From Pseudomonas sp. QS1027 (lineage in GTDB: Bacteria; Pseudomonadota; Gammaproteobacteria; Pseudomonadales; Pseudomonadaceae): 64,000 nt of DNA. Position numbers and translations under genes: made by a program. A model generated the notes under the pieces. It did no database searches. It was not told where the DNA came from and worked only from the letters and a program-made list of their open reading frames with translations. The stretch's first letter is position 1; every line of letters begins with the position of its first letter. Of this stretch, positions 33,382-42,533 are shown piece by piece. The stretch spans positions 186,001-250,000 of the forward strand of contig NZ_PHSU01000008.1 of NCBI RefSeq assembly GCF_002814235.1, given 5' to 3'.

Positions 33382-33618
33382 ACTGGCGGGTTAATTGCGT
33401 TGATCTTGCGCTGGATCATGGCAACAGGTCAGGTGCGACAGAATGGCGTTTACAGGGAATGAATTGCACTTTTCATAGGTCGTCGCAACCCGGGAAGGGG
33501 CTACGGTATTCGTTATGTGGAGCAGGTTGGCAAGGCAGCGGTCGGGCATTGGCCAGTACCTTGCACCGGCTTGCTGGCGACACTAAGCTGCCGACTCGCC
33601 CACTCAAGTAGTTCGATT

Positions 33619-34041
33619 ATGGCAAACCCCAGACCTTCACTGACACTGACCCTGTTGCAAGCCCGTGAGGCTGCGATGGCATTCTTTCGGCCATCGCTTA
33701 ACCAGCATGACCTGACGGAACAACAGTGGCGGGTCATTCGGATATTGCGTCAGCAGGGTGAACTTGAGAGCCATCAACTTGCGCAGCAGGCATGCATTCT
33801 CAAGCCGAGCATGACGGGTGTTTTGACCCGTCTGGAGCGCGATGGACTCGTGCGTCGGCAGAAGTCCAGCCAAGATCAACGGCGTGTGTTTGTCGCGCTG
33901 ACAGAGCGAGGCCAACAATGCTTCGTCTCCATGAGCGAAGGCATGGAAAGCAACTATCTTAAAATCCAGGAACAGTTTGGTGCGGAAAAAATGGATCAGT
34001 TGTTGGCTCTGCTCAATGAGCTGAAAAATATCAAACCGTGA
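33619..34041 (+). CDS. Second HpaR-like MarR-family regulator
   Basis: The 140-aa protein starts MANPRPSLTLTLLQAREAAM and matches HpaR (25781-26203) at about two-thirds of positions, including the helix ACILKPSMTGVLTRLERDGL and the wing QDQRRVFVAL. I chose the ATG at 33619 by alignment to the first copy. No GTTAA palindrome precedes this gene, but one lies 35 bases after its stop codon, just before a truncated transporter gene. It may once have controlled that transporter. It probably recognises the same palindrome as HpaR, since the recognition region is nearly unchanged. Confidence 0.85.
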   Translation: MANPRPSLTLTLLQAREAAMAFFRPSLNQHDLTEQQWRVIRILRQQGELESHQLAQQACILKPSMTGVLTRLERDGLVRRQKSSQDQRRVFVALTERGQQCFVSMSEGMESNYLKIQEQFGAEKMDQLLALLNELKNIKP

Positions 34042-34075
34042 TCACGCGCTGAGCGGGAAGGGCTCAAGTTATAAA

Positions 34076-34089
34076 GTTAACATGTTATC
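34076..34089. promoter_or_regulatory. GTTAA-N4-TTAAC-type palindrome upstream of a truncated MFS gene
   Basis: GTTAACATGTTATC is the exact reverse complement of the feaR upstream site. It lies between the second hpaR-like gene and the remnant of a Bcr/CflA transporter that starts 36 bases further on. Confidence 0.6.
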
Positions 34090-34124
34090 GTTGTACTGCC
34101 CTATGACCTCGCCGTGGAACGCTG

Positions 34125-34208
34125 ATGTCCATTTCTCACCCTGAACGTCTGATCGTATTTCTCGCGGCTCTTGCTTCCTTTGCCCCTTTATCCATCGATA
34201 CGTACTAA
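34125..34208 (+). pseudogene. Truncated Bcr/CflA-type MFS drug transporter (first 27 codons only)
   Basis: The frame MSISHPERLIVFLAALASF followed by APLSIDTY and a stop is the hallmark opening of Bcr/CflA multidrug transporters, whose TM1 carries the APLSIDMYLPS-type segment. The stop falls inside that motif, and no continuation of the transporter is found in any frame downstream. The rest (about 370 residues) is missing, so this is a deletion remnant. The sequence after 34208 is unrelated. Confidence 0.75.
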
Positions 34209-34439
34209 TCCAGCCTCCCCTGATTGCCACGGTGGGGGGCTGACACGGCTATTGAACTTCAGACCCGAGTGAGCGAGAAGCCAGGCTTTGGTTGTAAGGA
34301 CTGAACTCATTTCTTCCTCCCGTGCATGGGCTTTGCCGAATGCATGCGTATGCAGTGCACGACAGCCCTGCAAAGCGGAGTCCCTGGTCAATCAGGTGCG
34401 CCCAGCCTGGCGCTTCGATAATCTGCGAGTACCACGTAG

Positions 34440-34667
34440 TCAACCGAGTCGTACAAGGACGAAATCGATGATCAAGCGTATCGCTTCAATACCCAGCAGG
34501 CCTGCTACTATTTCTGCTCCGTCTGTGGGGTTTACACCCATCACATCAGGCGAATCGATCCGTCACAGTGCGCCTACAACGTTGGCTGCTTGGACGGTGT
34601 TGACCCGGCAGACTTGGGCAGGGTGCCGGTGAGTAACGGACGTAACCACCCGTTAGACAAAAAGTAA
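34440..34667 (+). pseudogene. C-terminal fragment of a GFA-family protein
   Basis: An open frame without a start codon reads DDQAYRFNTQQACYYFCSVC, then GVYTHHIRRIDPSQCAYNVG and CLDGVDPADLG with VPVSNGRNHPLDKK at the end. This matches the C-terminal half of GFA (glutathione-dependent formaldehyde-activating-like, CENP-V) proteins, including the zinc-binding CSVCG and the YTHH segment. The N-terminal part with the first zinc cysteines is absent; the frame is closed by a TAG at 34437-34439. It is a decayed gene lying between the Bcr/CflA remnant and the PhzF gene. The preceding 34209-34439 shows nothing I recognise. Confidence 0.78.
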
Positions 34668-34747
34668 GCTGACCCAAACGGATGGGACGATGCTTGTGGC
34701 GTTCTCTACCCTGAATACCCATTACCCACCGCGTGTGAATGTAAAAA

Positions 34748-35548
34748 ATGCACTTAAAGCGATTTAGATGTTTCGGAACAGGCCCGGACAGTGGAAATGA
34801 AGCTTTGGTCATTTTTCAAAGGGGTTCCTCCGAATGGTCGGTCGCTGAGCGGCAAAAATTCGCAGCCGAACAGAAGGCCAATGCCTGCGTCTTCATCAAC
34901 ACAATGGAAGACGGTATCGGACCGTGCGTTCTCGATTTTTATTATCCGCATGCTCGAAGTCCCCTCTGTCTGCACGCATCCCTGGCGGCTGCGCATTACA
35001 TGCAAACCCATCATGTCGCTGAGTACTCAGGGTCAGCACTGACGTCCATGAGCAAACAGGTATTGACCTTTGCGCACGCAGGAAATGAGCTGCGTACCAG
35101 CGTCGAGCCTGATCATGTGAAAAGGCCTGTGCCCACTGTCGGCGCCGTCGCAGAACTGCTTGGCTGCACTGAGTCAGCGATCAAGACCCCGGCGGCCATC
35201 GCGTCAATCGGCAGCCCCAAGCTATTGGTTGAAATGGTCAGTCCCGAGGCGTTGTACGCGTTGCGCCCCCACCTGAATGGGATAGTCGCATGGGGGCAGA
35301 GGGCAGCCGTGAGCGGCATTTACGCCTACGCGCACCGCGAAATGAATCAGTACGAGGGACGTAATTTCAATCATCTGGAAGAGAGCCTGGAGGATGCTGC
35401 GACGGGGGTGGCCGCGGGCGCGCTCAGCGTACTCCTGGCAAGAAACATCATCCTGTACCAAGGCGCCATGCGGGGTAATCGGTGTCAAATCAGCGCGTCG
35501 AATTGTGAGGGATTGATCAGCGTTGGGGGCCTGGTTTACAAGGTATGA
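34748..35548 (+). CDS. PhzF-family isomerase-like protein
   Basis: The 266-aa protein belongs to the PhzF fold of two similar halves: GPDSGNEALVIFQ near the start, NTMEDGIGPCVLDFYYPHAR and PLCLHASLAAAHYMQT in the first half, and DAATGVAAGALSVLLARN, the GCDPATGSA-like catalytic-site segment, in the second. Family members isomerise or epimerise small acids; most are uncharacterised. It is slightly short and its N-terminus is divergent. Nothing nearby suggests phenazine synthesis, so this is an orphan member. Confidence 0.8.
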   Translation: MHLKRFRCFGTGPDSGNEALVIFQRGSSEWSVAERQKFAAEQKANACVFINTMEDGIGPCVLDFYYPHARSPLCLHASLAAAHYMQTHHVAEYSGSALTSMSKQVLTFAHAGNELRTSVEPDHVKRPVPTVGAVAELLGCTESAIKTPAAIASIGSPKLLVEMVSPEALYALRPHLNGIVAWGQRAAVSGIYAYAHREMNQYEGRNFNHLEESLEDAATGVAAGALSVLLARNIILYQGAMRGNRCQISASNCEGLISVGGLVYKV

Positions 35549-35730
35549 CAACAGCGTTTCCCTGCTACGTCGGCTCCACGACCTGTGGCAATGGGGAACC
35601 GCCTACTCACCTATCGGAGACAGGCTGGATCGCGCAATGTGGACATGCGGCATGTGATTGACTAGGTTGCGACGTGGCATCGGGTTTTCGAGCTACCCAT
35701 CAAGCGTTCGCCTCAGAAATGGATGTCTCT

Positions 35731-36798
35731 ATGACCGCATTCACGCAAACAGATGCACAGCAGCGCGCAGACGATATCAGGGTATTCCAGCAAGAGCTGG
35801 CACGGCTTGAGCAGCATGGTGTACTTACGCTTTCAGAAGAGCAGCGGGACTCGGTGGCCTACCATCATCGCGACTTGCTGGACAGCTATACTCGCTCGTT
35901 CGACATCGATCGAACGACGGCATCTCGGCAACTCTCGATCGGCATGCGTGCTGCCTCGTTTCTGGGGGCGCTGGCCTTGGCGGCAAGCATTTTCTTCCTC
36001 TTCTATAAGTTCTGGGGGATGCTCTCTACCCCGGCGCAGGTCACGACACTGGTATGGGCCCCGCTGGGCACTTTTCTTGGCACGATGTGGATACAAAGTA
36101 ACGACGCTACCGGTTACTTCACTAAACTAGCGGCCCTGGTGGCATTTGCCTGTTTCGTTCTCGATATTACGATGCTTGGGCAAATCTTCAATATTACTTC
36201 ATCTGACAACGCCTTGATTGTCTGGGCGGCATTAGCACTCCTTCTGGCATATACATGCAAGTTGCGTTTGCTGCTTGCCGCCGGCATTCTTTGCCTTGTT
36301 GGCTTCATTGCTGCTCGTGCCGGGACGTGGGGTGGCATGTATTGGCTCGACCTTGGTGATCGACCAGAGAATTTTTTTCCTGCTGCGATTTTACTCTTTC
36401 TTGTGGCGCTATTTGTGCCGCACCGGAATTTTTCCGGGTTTGCTGTGATATACCGAGTCTTTTCTTTTCTGACATTGTTTCTGCCCATGCTGGTATTGGC
36501 CAATTGGGGCGGTGGCAGTTATTTTGAAGCTGATCCCGTGTTTATCAAACATTGCTATCAGGTCGCAGGCTTCCTTTTTAGCAGCGGCGCAATTTGGCTC
36601 GGTATACGAAATTATTGGCCGGAAGTGGTGAACACTGGCATGACGTTTTTCGTGGTTTTCCTTTACACCAAACTTTACGATTGGTGGTGGGCGTCTATGC
36701 CGAAATATTTGTTCTTTTTCGTGCTGGCTCTGACGGCTGTGCTCATACTCGTTGTTCTCAAGCGGTTGAGGACAGCACAATCCGGGGAGGCGAAATGA
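35731..36798 (+). CDS. DUF2157-type polytopic membrane protein
   Basis: The 355-aa protein has a cytoplasmic N-terminal helical region (residues 1-70, with RVFQQELARLEQHGVLTLSE) followed by about ten hydrophobic helices, starting with ASFLGALALAASIFFLFYKF. This is the layout of DUF2157 membrane proteins. The start is uncertain: ATGs at 35719 and 35731 and a GTG at 35674 are all in frame, and GGATG favours 35731. It overlaps the next gene (ATGA), and the two are probably a functional pair in the inner membrane. Function unknown. Confidence 0.75.
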   Translation: MTAFTQTDAQQRADDIRVFQQELARLEQHGVLTLSEEQRDSVAYHHRDLLDSYTRSFDIDRTTASRQLSIGMRAASFLGALALAASIFFLFYKFWGMLSTPAQVTTLVWAPLGTFLGTMWIQSNDATGYFTKLAALVAFACFVLDITMLGQIFNITSSDNALIVWAALALLLAYTCKLRLLLAAGILCLVGFIAARAGTWGGMYWLDLGDRPENFFPAAILLFLVALFVPHRNFSGFAVIYRVFSFLTLFLPMLVLANWGGGSYFEADPVFIKHCYQVAGFLFSSGAIWLGIRNYWPEVVNTGMTFFVVFLYTKLYDWWWASMPKYLFFFVLALTAVLILVVLKRLRTAQSGEAK

Positions 36799-37610
36799 TG
36801 AACTGGACGCGTCGACACTCGTTGATCGCCGGAGTAGGGTTGATTTTGATCACAAATGTGGTCGTGCTGCTGGGCGTTGCATACAACAAAAGTGGAACGC
36901 CCGAGAGTGTGCTTAAGTTGTCGCAGCGTGAATTGCAAGTTCCTTATGGTGGAAGGGAAGGTGCTGACAATAGTGGGATGTCGCTAAGACTGATAGCGAG
37001 GTCTACCGGCCCTTTTAGCATGGGGGCTTCCGGCGAAGAGGACAGTGATGGATGGTTTGGCAAGGAGAAGCTTGCCGAATTGGGATTTGATGTTTCAGCA
37101 CCGATCGATACAGAACAAGGCCGCGCTTACTATCAAAAGCAACATTCCAGACAGGTATTTGTAGTTTTGGAATTTAATGGTCGAGCATATCAACACGCGG
37201 TTGAGGTTGCCAGGAAAATGGAAGCCGCCGAATTAAATAAAAAACAGCCAACAACGCTGGCTAGAGAGCAGAGTATGAGCAGTCGACTATTCATTGTTGA
37301 CGCTGGCGTAAGCCGCGAAGCCCTGCGTGCGAAGTACCCGGATACGACTCAATACAGCATTGTCCGTGGACAGGTCCGAGCGATGGTTTACACTCATAAT
37401 AATCAGGCAATGCTTATAGGTTATGTCAATCAGAGGGGGGCTGAAAACATCAACGTGCCGTTTACGTTCAGGTCTGTATTTGAGCCGATGCAGCGAACCG
37501 TTCAGGAAAACGGTTACTCCGCATCAAATAGCGGGTCGCCTTCATTTGAGGCCGCGATTGCTTTTGGTAAACGACTTGAACCATGGATGGTGGCGGCGAC
37601 GGCAAAATAG
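36795..37610 (+). CDS. Membrane-anchored protein, possible DUF4824 family
   Basis: The 271-aa protein starts MMNWTRRHSLIAGVGLILIT, an N-terminal membrane anchor, and the remainder should face the periplasm. GGGGAGG precedes the ATG, which overlaps the stop of the DUF2157 gene. Proteins of this kind paired with a DUF2157 partner are what I recall as DUF4824; I hold this family name with moderate confidence. The gene is visibly more A/T-rich than its neighbours (for example around 37140-37260), which hints at separate ancestry. Function unknown. Confidence 0.65.
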   Translation: MMNWTRRHSLIAGVGLILITNVVVLLGVAYNKSGTPESVLKLSQRELQVPYGGREGADNSGMSLRLIARSTGPFSMGASGEEDSDGWFGKEKLAELGFDVSAPIDTEQGRAYYQKQHSRQVFVVLEFNGRAYQHAVEVARKMEAAELNKKQPTTLAREQSMSSRLFIVDAGVSREALRAKYPDTTQYSIVRGQVRAMVYTHNNQAMLIGYVNQRGAENINVPFTFRSVFEPMQRTVQENGYSASNSGSPSFEAAIAFGKRLEPWMVAATAK

Positions 37611-37866
37611 TAATAGCTGTCATTGACCTTGCTGGGGTTGCCTTGCTGCAGCCACACATATGTCTGCAGCCACATATGCACCGAACGGCTGCCCTGGGCG
37701 CCGCTATATGGTGCGCTTCGCCACCTGCCTTTGCCAGGTTGTCCAATCGCGCTGGCCGATTTGGTTTTGTGATTCCTATCCCGCCGGCAATGCCAGTGGT
37801 ATGCCTACGAGCCGTAACGGTCGATGCGTTATTATCGTTTCTCCGAAATCAGCCAAGGAGGCACCC

Positions 37867-38220
37867 ATGAGCGTTCGTGGTAAAGACCGACAGATCGACA
37901 ACATCGAGTTCAACGTCGGCGACATCGCCCGTAGCAAAGCCTTCTACGGCGAGGCGTTCGGCTGGACATTCGTCGATTACGGCCCTGCCTATACAGAGTT
38001 CAGTGATGGTCGCCTGACGGGGGGCTTCACTACGGGGGAGCCCGTTCGGCCCGGCGGTCCTTTGATCATTTTGTACTCGGATGATCTCGATGGGGCGCAG
38101 CAGCGGCTCAAAGCGTTGGGGGCTGTTATTTCCCGCGAAACCTTTTCGTTCCCTGGCGGAAGCAGGTTCCACTTCATCGATCCAGATGGCTATGAGCTGG
38201 CCGTTTGGACCGCTCAGTAG
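37867..38220 (+). CDS. VOC-family protein (glyoxalase/bleomycin-resistance-like)
   Basis: The 117-aa protein is a single VOC unit: IDNIEFNVGDIARSKAFYGE, the first beta-alpha module, then RFHFIDPDGYELAVW, the C-terminal module with the metal-ligand-position Glu. AAGGAGG lies 5 bases before the ATG, an excellent ribosome site; the longer frame upstream is not needed. It stands alone, converging on a LysR gene. The substrate is unknown; such proteins include glyoxalase-like and resistance proteins. Confidence 0.85.
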   Translation: MSVRGKDRQIDNIEFNVGDIARSKAFYGEAFGWTFVDYGPAYTEFSDGRLTGGFTTGEPVRPGGPLIILYSDDLDGAQQRLKALGAVISRETFSFPGGSRFHFIDPDGYELAVWTAQ

Positions 38221-38272
38221 TAGGTCCCTGCTCCTCTCGAAAGGGCAGGGGCCGCCCATGCTCGGCCTGGGA

Positions 38273-39190
38273 TCAGCTTATGTCCAGTTCGAGTAATTGA
38301 CTGGCCACGTGCAGGAAGTTGGCGAGAGTCGGTGTCGTATCGTCGCGGCGGTAGACCAGGCCTGTTTCCAGATGCGGCGCATTATTCTCCAACGTGAGAT
38401 AGCGCACCCCCGAGCGCGCCAGGTGACGCAGTGATGCAGGCACCAGCGCGATGCCCATGCCTGCCGATACCAAGCTGATGATTGTCTGCATCTGGATAGC
38501 ATGCTGGGCAATATGCAGGCTACCGCCGCACGCTGTGTAGTAGCCGGTGACCAGATCATAGAACGCCGGTGCCGCACGCCTGGGAAATACCACCAAGGGG
38601 CAAGAGATCATCGCATCTGAAGATAGCCGTCCATCAACCTCGACCAGGCGTCCGTCCAGCATCCACGTCTCCGGCACAGCGGCAATCAGTGGTTCGACTA
38701 CCAAAGATCGGTAGGCCAATCGATCGGGAATAGAGGCCCAAGGGTTAGCGATCACGATGCCCGCGTGCCCCTGCCCCTCGACCAGCGCCGCTATCTGAAG
38801 GTCACTGGTGGCCTCCATCAGCGATAGTTCCACCGTTGGATACAGGCTGCGAAATCGTTGGACCAGCACGGGAAGAATGCTGTAGTCGGCGGTACTGACA
38901 AAAGACAGTTCCAGCGTGCCGGCATCGCCCCGAAGAATGGCTTGCGCCGTATGACCAAGCGCATCGATCGCGTCGAGCGCGGCCCGTACCTGAGGTAGCC
39001 ATTGCTCGGCGAACGGAGTCAGCGCCACGCTGCGCTTGGTGCGTACGAACAGCGAAGCGCCGACTTCGCGCTCCAGCGCCATGATCGACTGACTCAGCGG
39101 TGGTTGGGTCATGCACAGGCGTTGCGCTGCCAGGCTGAAGTGCAAGGTCTGGGCGACAGCTACAAAGTGCCTGAGCTGGCGAACGTCCAT
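38273..39190 (-). CDS. LysR-family transcriptional regulator, divergent from ilvD-like gene
   Basis: The 305-aa protein has the LysR helix-turn-helix at residues 1-60 (MDVRQLRHFVAVAQTLHFSLAAQRLCMTQPPLSQSIMALE). The effector domain at about 90-300 has LELSFVSTADYSILPVLVQRF and SLVSAGMGIALVPASLRHL. It is divergent from the dihydroxy-acid dehydratase gene, the usual layout in which a LysR protein regulates the divergent gene. Confidence 0.88.
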   Translation of the reverse strand: MDVRQLRHFVAVAQTLHFSLAAQRLCMTQPPLSQSIMALEREVGASLFVRTKRSVALTPFAEQWLPQVRAALDAIDALGHTAQAILRGDAGTLELSFVSTADYSILPVLVQRFRSLYPTVELSLMEATSDLQIAALVEGQGHAGIVIANPWASIPDRLAYRSLVVEPLIAAVPETWMLDGRLVEVDGRLSSDAMISCPLVVFPRRAAPAFYDLVTGYYTACGGSLHIAQHAIQMQTIISLVSAGMGIALVPASLRHLARSGVRYLTLENNAPHLETGLVYRRDDTTPTLANFLHVASQLLELDIS

Positions 39191-39291
39191 CTCTTATATC
39201 TCCAGGGACTTAATAAGCCATAAATAATATATTTTAATATCATCCACTCAATCGTTAGCCTGAGTCCATACCGTCAGCCCAGGAGGACTCA
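39191..39291. promoter_or_regulatory. AT-rich divergent promoter region, LysR / dehydratase
   Basis: The 101-base gap contains ATAATATATTTTAATATC around 39224-39241, within which ATATT-TT-AATAT is an inverted repeat. This is a plausible LysR binding region and promoter. CAGGAGG precedes the dehydratase ATG. Confidence 0.45.
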
Positions 39292-41172
39292 ATGCCCGCT
39301 TATCGTTCGAGAACCACCACCCACGGCCGCAATATGGCCGGCGCCCGCAGCCTTTGGCGAGCCACAGGCATGACGGATGATGACTTCGGCAAACCCATCA
39401 TTGCCATCGCCAACAGCTTCACGCAGTTTGTCCCAGGTCACGTACACCTCAAGGATCTCGGCCAACTGGTTGCCGGCGAAGTGGCGCAGGCCGGTGGCGT
39501 GGCCAAGGAGTTCAATACCATCGCTGTCGACGATGGCATCGCCATGGGCCACGACGGCATGCTCTATTCATTGCCATCGCGGGAACTGATCGCCGATGCC
39601 GTTGAATACATGGTCAATGCCCATTGCGCCGATGCACTGGTGTGCATCTCCAACTGCGATAAAATCACCCCCGGCATGCTGATGGCTGCCATGCGCCTGA
39701 ACATCCCTACCGTGTTCGTTTCTGGTGGTGCGATGGAGGCCGGGAAGGCGGTGATCAAAGGCAAGCTCCAGTCTCTGGACCTGATCGACGCAATGGTGAT
39801 CGCCGCCGATGACTCCTATAGCGACGAGGAGGTCTCGGCAGTCGAGCGCGCTGCCTGCCCTACCTGCGGTTCGTGCTCCGGTATGTTCACCGCCAACTCG
39901 ATGAATTGCCTGACGGAGGCACTTGGCCTGGCATTGCCGGGCAATGGTACGGTGCTGGCGACCCATGTCGAGCGTGAGGGATTGTTTCGCCAGAGCGGGC
40001 GGCTGATTGTCGAGCTAGCCAAGCGTTGGTACGAACAGAACGATGCGCGGGCATTGCCATGCAACATTGCCAACCGAGCTGCTTTTTCAAACGCCATGAG
40101 CCTGGACATCGCCATGGGCGGCTCGACCAACACCGTCCTTCACCTATTGGCAGCTGCGCGCGAAGGCGGCGTGGATTTCACCATGGCGGACATTGACCGG
40201 CTGTCTCGCCAAGTCCCGTGGCTGTGTAAAGTGGCGCCCGCCAGTAACAATGTGCACATCGAGAACGTGCATCGAGCCGGGGGTATCATGGCGATCCTTG
40301 GCGAGTTGGACCGTGCTGGCTTGATCGACACGGGTTTGCCTGTCGTCCACGCCCCCACCTTGAAAGACGCGCTGGACCGCTGGGATATCGCCCGTAGCCC
40401 GGACGAACAGGTGCAGACATTTTTCCGTGCGGCGCCGGGCAATATCCGCACCCAGAGGGCTTTCAGTCAGTCGGCCCGCTGGGAAGCGCTGGATACAGAC
40501 AGGTCAACGGGCGCTATCCGATGCGCTGAACAAGCCTTCAGCAAGGACGGAGGCCTCGCGGTACTGTTTGGCAACCTGGCGCCGGAGGGCTGTATCGTCA
40601 AAACAGCCAGCGTCGACCCCTCCATGTTGGTGTTTAAAGGCAAGGCCGTGGTCTTCGAAAGCCAGGAAGCGGCCGTGGCCGGTATCCTCGGTGACCAAGT
40701 AGTGCCGGGCGATGTCGTGGTCATCCGCTACGAAGGCCCCAAGGGCGGTCCTGGTATGCAGGAAATGCTCTATCCCACCAGTTATCTCAAATCCAAAGCG
40801 CTGGCGAAGTCCTGTGCTCTTTTGACGGATGGGCGATTTTCGGGCGGCAGCTCCGGCCTGTCCATCGGACATGTATCACCGGAAGCTGCGGAAGGTGGAT
40901 TGATCGGCCTAGTGGAAACAGGGGATCTGATCAAGATTGATATTCCCAACCGTACTGTTGAACTGATGGTCGAGGAAACGACGTTGAACCAGCGTTACCG
41001 CTCAATGGATGCCAGGGAGGCGCAAGCCTGGCAGCCAGCTGCACGGGCGCGACTAGTGTCGCCTGCGCTTCAGGCATATGCGGCGCTGACATCGAACGCG
41101 GCTCGCGGCGCGGTCAGGGATGTGGCGCAGGTTCAGCGTCGGTTTGGCGGCAGGCAAGCGACGCAGGATTAG
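39292..41172 (+). CDS. ilvD: Dihydroxy-acid dehydratase (IlvD/EDD family)
   Basis: The 626-aa protein carries the Fe-S and Mg sites of the IlvD/Edd family: [15 protein letters not shown] and [20 protein letters not shown] with conserved cysteines, MALDDG-type acidic region [12 protein letters not shown], and the C-terminal [17 protein letters not shown]. It dehydrates 2,3-dihydroxy acids in branched-chain amino acid synthesis. Length and opening ([21 protein letters not shown]) fit IlvD well. The divergent LysR regulator and the absence of other ilv genes suggest it could be a second, catabolic member acting on a sugar acid; that alternative is open. Confidence 0.85.
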   Translation: MPAYRSRTTTHGRNMAGARSLWRATGMTDDDFGKPIIAIANSFTQFVPGHVHLKDLGQLVAGEVAQAGGVAKEFNTIAVDDGIAMGHDGMLYSLPSRELIADAVEYMVNAHCADALVCISNCDKITPGMLMAAMRLNIPTVFVSGGAMEAGKAVIKGKLQSLDLIDAMVIAADDSYSDEEVSAVERAACPTCGSCSGMFTANSMNCLTEALGLALPGNGTVLATHVEREGLFRQSGRLIVELAKRWYEQNDARALPCNIANRAAFSNAMSLDIAMGGSTNTVLHLLAAAREGGVDFTMADIDRLSRQVPWLCKVAPASNNVHIENVHRAGGIMAILGELDRAGLIDTGLPVVHAPTLKDALDRWDIARSPDEQVQTFFRAAPGNIRTQRAFSQSARWEALDTDRSTGAIRCAEQAFSKDGGLAVLFGNLAPEGCIVKTASVDPSMLVFKGKAVVFESQEAAVAGILGDQVVPGDVVVIRYEGPKGGPGMQEMLYPTSYLKSKALAKSCALLTDGRFSGGSSGLSIGHVSPEAAEGGLIGLVETGDLIKIDIPNRTVELMVEETTLNQRYRSMDAREAQAWQPAARARLVSPALQAYAALTSNAARGAVRDVAQVQRRFGGRQATQD

Positions 41173-41394
41173 CAAATGCTACGTGAACAGAGTTTGTCCG
41201 CAATTGCATTGTCAAAAGCGCTATCGCGGGCAAACAGCGCTGACACAAACCTCAGCTATGGGCCAAACCGGACCTGCACGTTCAAAGGCAGGCGTTTGCT
41301 TACTGGGATGCTGCAGCCTTTCGCGACAGGCTGCATCGATCCTGAACGGACGCTCGTCAGCGTCAGCTCAGGGTCGAAGGTTCTGCTTGCTCCG

Positions 41395-42264
41395 CTATTG
41401 CAGCGGAACATACACATCTGTTTGCCATTGATCCTGTGGTGTCTCGGGATAGACGCTCAGGTAATTGAAGAACAACGGCTGGTCACGCAGTTCCTCTCCA
41501 CTGGCAGGAAGCCAATCGCGGTAAATCGGATAGATCGTTTCGCCGATGTGATCCGGTGACCCCACGTGTCGCACCACGACGCAGCGACCGGCAGGAATGA
41601 CGATCTCGTGCACGCCGAACTCATTCGGCGCCACGGCCTCGTGAATCTCGCCGCAGATTGCGAAGCGGAAAGCTTCTGGTGGTGTCGTATCGGGGTTGTT
41701 ATAGGGAATGCCAAAGTTGCGACTCGATGCCACCGGCGACTGCCCGCTCTGCATACGCCACTTGATGAAGGTGCGCACACTCTCATTGACGAGCCCGGGT
41801 GGTCCGCAGTGTTCAAGCGCTGCTACCCTGACTTCAGGGAAATCTACGATTCGTACTTGCATGATGATGGTCCTGGAAAAATGAGGGATTGCGAATACCG
41901 CATTCCAGACCTGCCAGTTCGGTTCCTTCCTGAACGCACTCGGCGTCGTACCGAATGCCCGCCTGAACGCCCTGCAAAATGCCTCGGGACTTTCAAAGCC
42001 GGCACCGAGTGCGGCGTCCAGTACCGAGTGATCGGCGAGGGCGGCCAGGCGATGTGCCGCGCGTCGTAGTCGCATCAGTTGCACATAACGTGAGACAGGC
42101 ACGCCAACGAACGCGGTGAATTGTCGATGGAAGTGAAACACCGAAAAGTTCGCCACATGGCTCAACGTCTTCACCGACAGGTCACCTTCGAGATTGGCAT
42201 CAATGTAGGCGAGTACGGCGTTGAAGCGTTTTGTGTAAGCGAAATGGGTCGGCATGTCGGGCAC
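41395..42264 (-). CDS. AraC-family regulator with GyrI-like effector domain
   Basis: The 289-aa protein has an N-terminal AraC helix-turn-helix pair (residues 10-110: LSVKTLSHVANFSVFHFHRQF, then VLDAALGAGFESPEAFCRAFRRAFGTTPSAFR). A C-terminal GyrI/SbmC-like domain follows at about residues 130-289 (IIMQVRIVDFPEVRVAALEHCGPP, GVHEIVIPAGRCVVVRHVGS, SVYPETPQDQWQTDVYVPL). This is the Rob-like arrangement that binds small hydrophobic drugs. A GTG at 42264 has AGGAG upstream; an ATG at 42255 is an alternative. Its last 62 codons plus 54 bases downstream recur at 4510-4750. Confidence 0.87.
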   Translation of the reverse strand: MPDMPTHFAYTKRFNAVLAYIDANLEGDLSVKTLSHVANFSVFHFHRQFTAFVGVPVSRYVQLMRLRRAAHRLAALADHSVLDAALGAGFESPEAFCRAFRRAFGTTPSAFRKEPNWQVWNAVFAIPHFSRTIIMQVRIVDFPEVRVAALEHCGPPGLVNESVRTFIKWRMQSGQSPVASSRNFGIPYNNPDTTPPEAFRFAICGEIHEAVAPNEFGVHEIVIPAGRCVVVRHVGSPDHIGETIYPIYRDWLPASGEELRDQPLFFNYLSVYPETPQDQWQTDVYVPLQ

Positions 42265-42533
42265 TGGGAAAAGCTCCTGGAAGTACGGTCGGCAATAGAA
42301 TCGACTATAGCGGCGCGAACGCGCCTAGCCGTGCTTGCTCAAGACCCATTTTGGGTTGGCCAATACGATCTCTTCCAAAGCGTTCCCCTGTCGTTTGTGT
42401 CGTGGTCTGGTGAAACCAGATACCCCGTGAGGCCGATGCCGTTTGCAGGTGCCCCAAGCCGCCAAAGTACCCACCGAGACATCTGGAGTAGGGCTGTCAT
42501 AAACTGAGCGCTTCATTACATTGAGGTTGCTTC

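Noticed and set aside
38226-38250. CCCTGC/GCAGGG hairpin after the VOC gene
   Set aside because: The stem is only 6 bp with a long loop and no T-run on either strand; too weak to list as a terminator.
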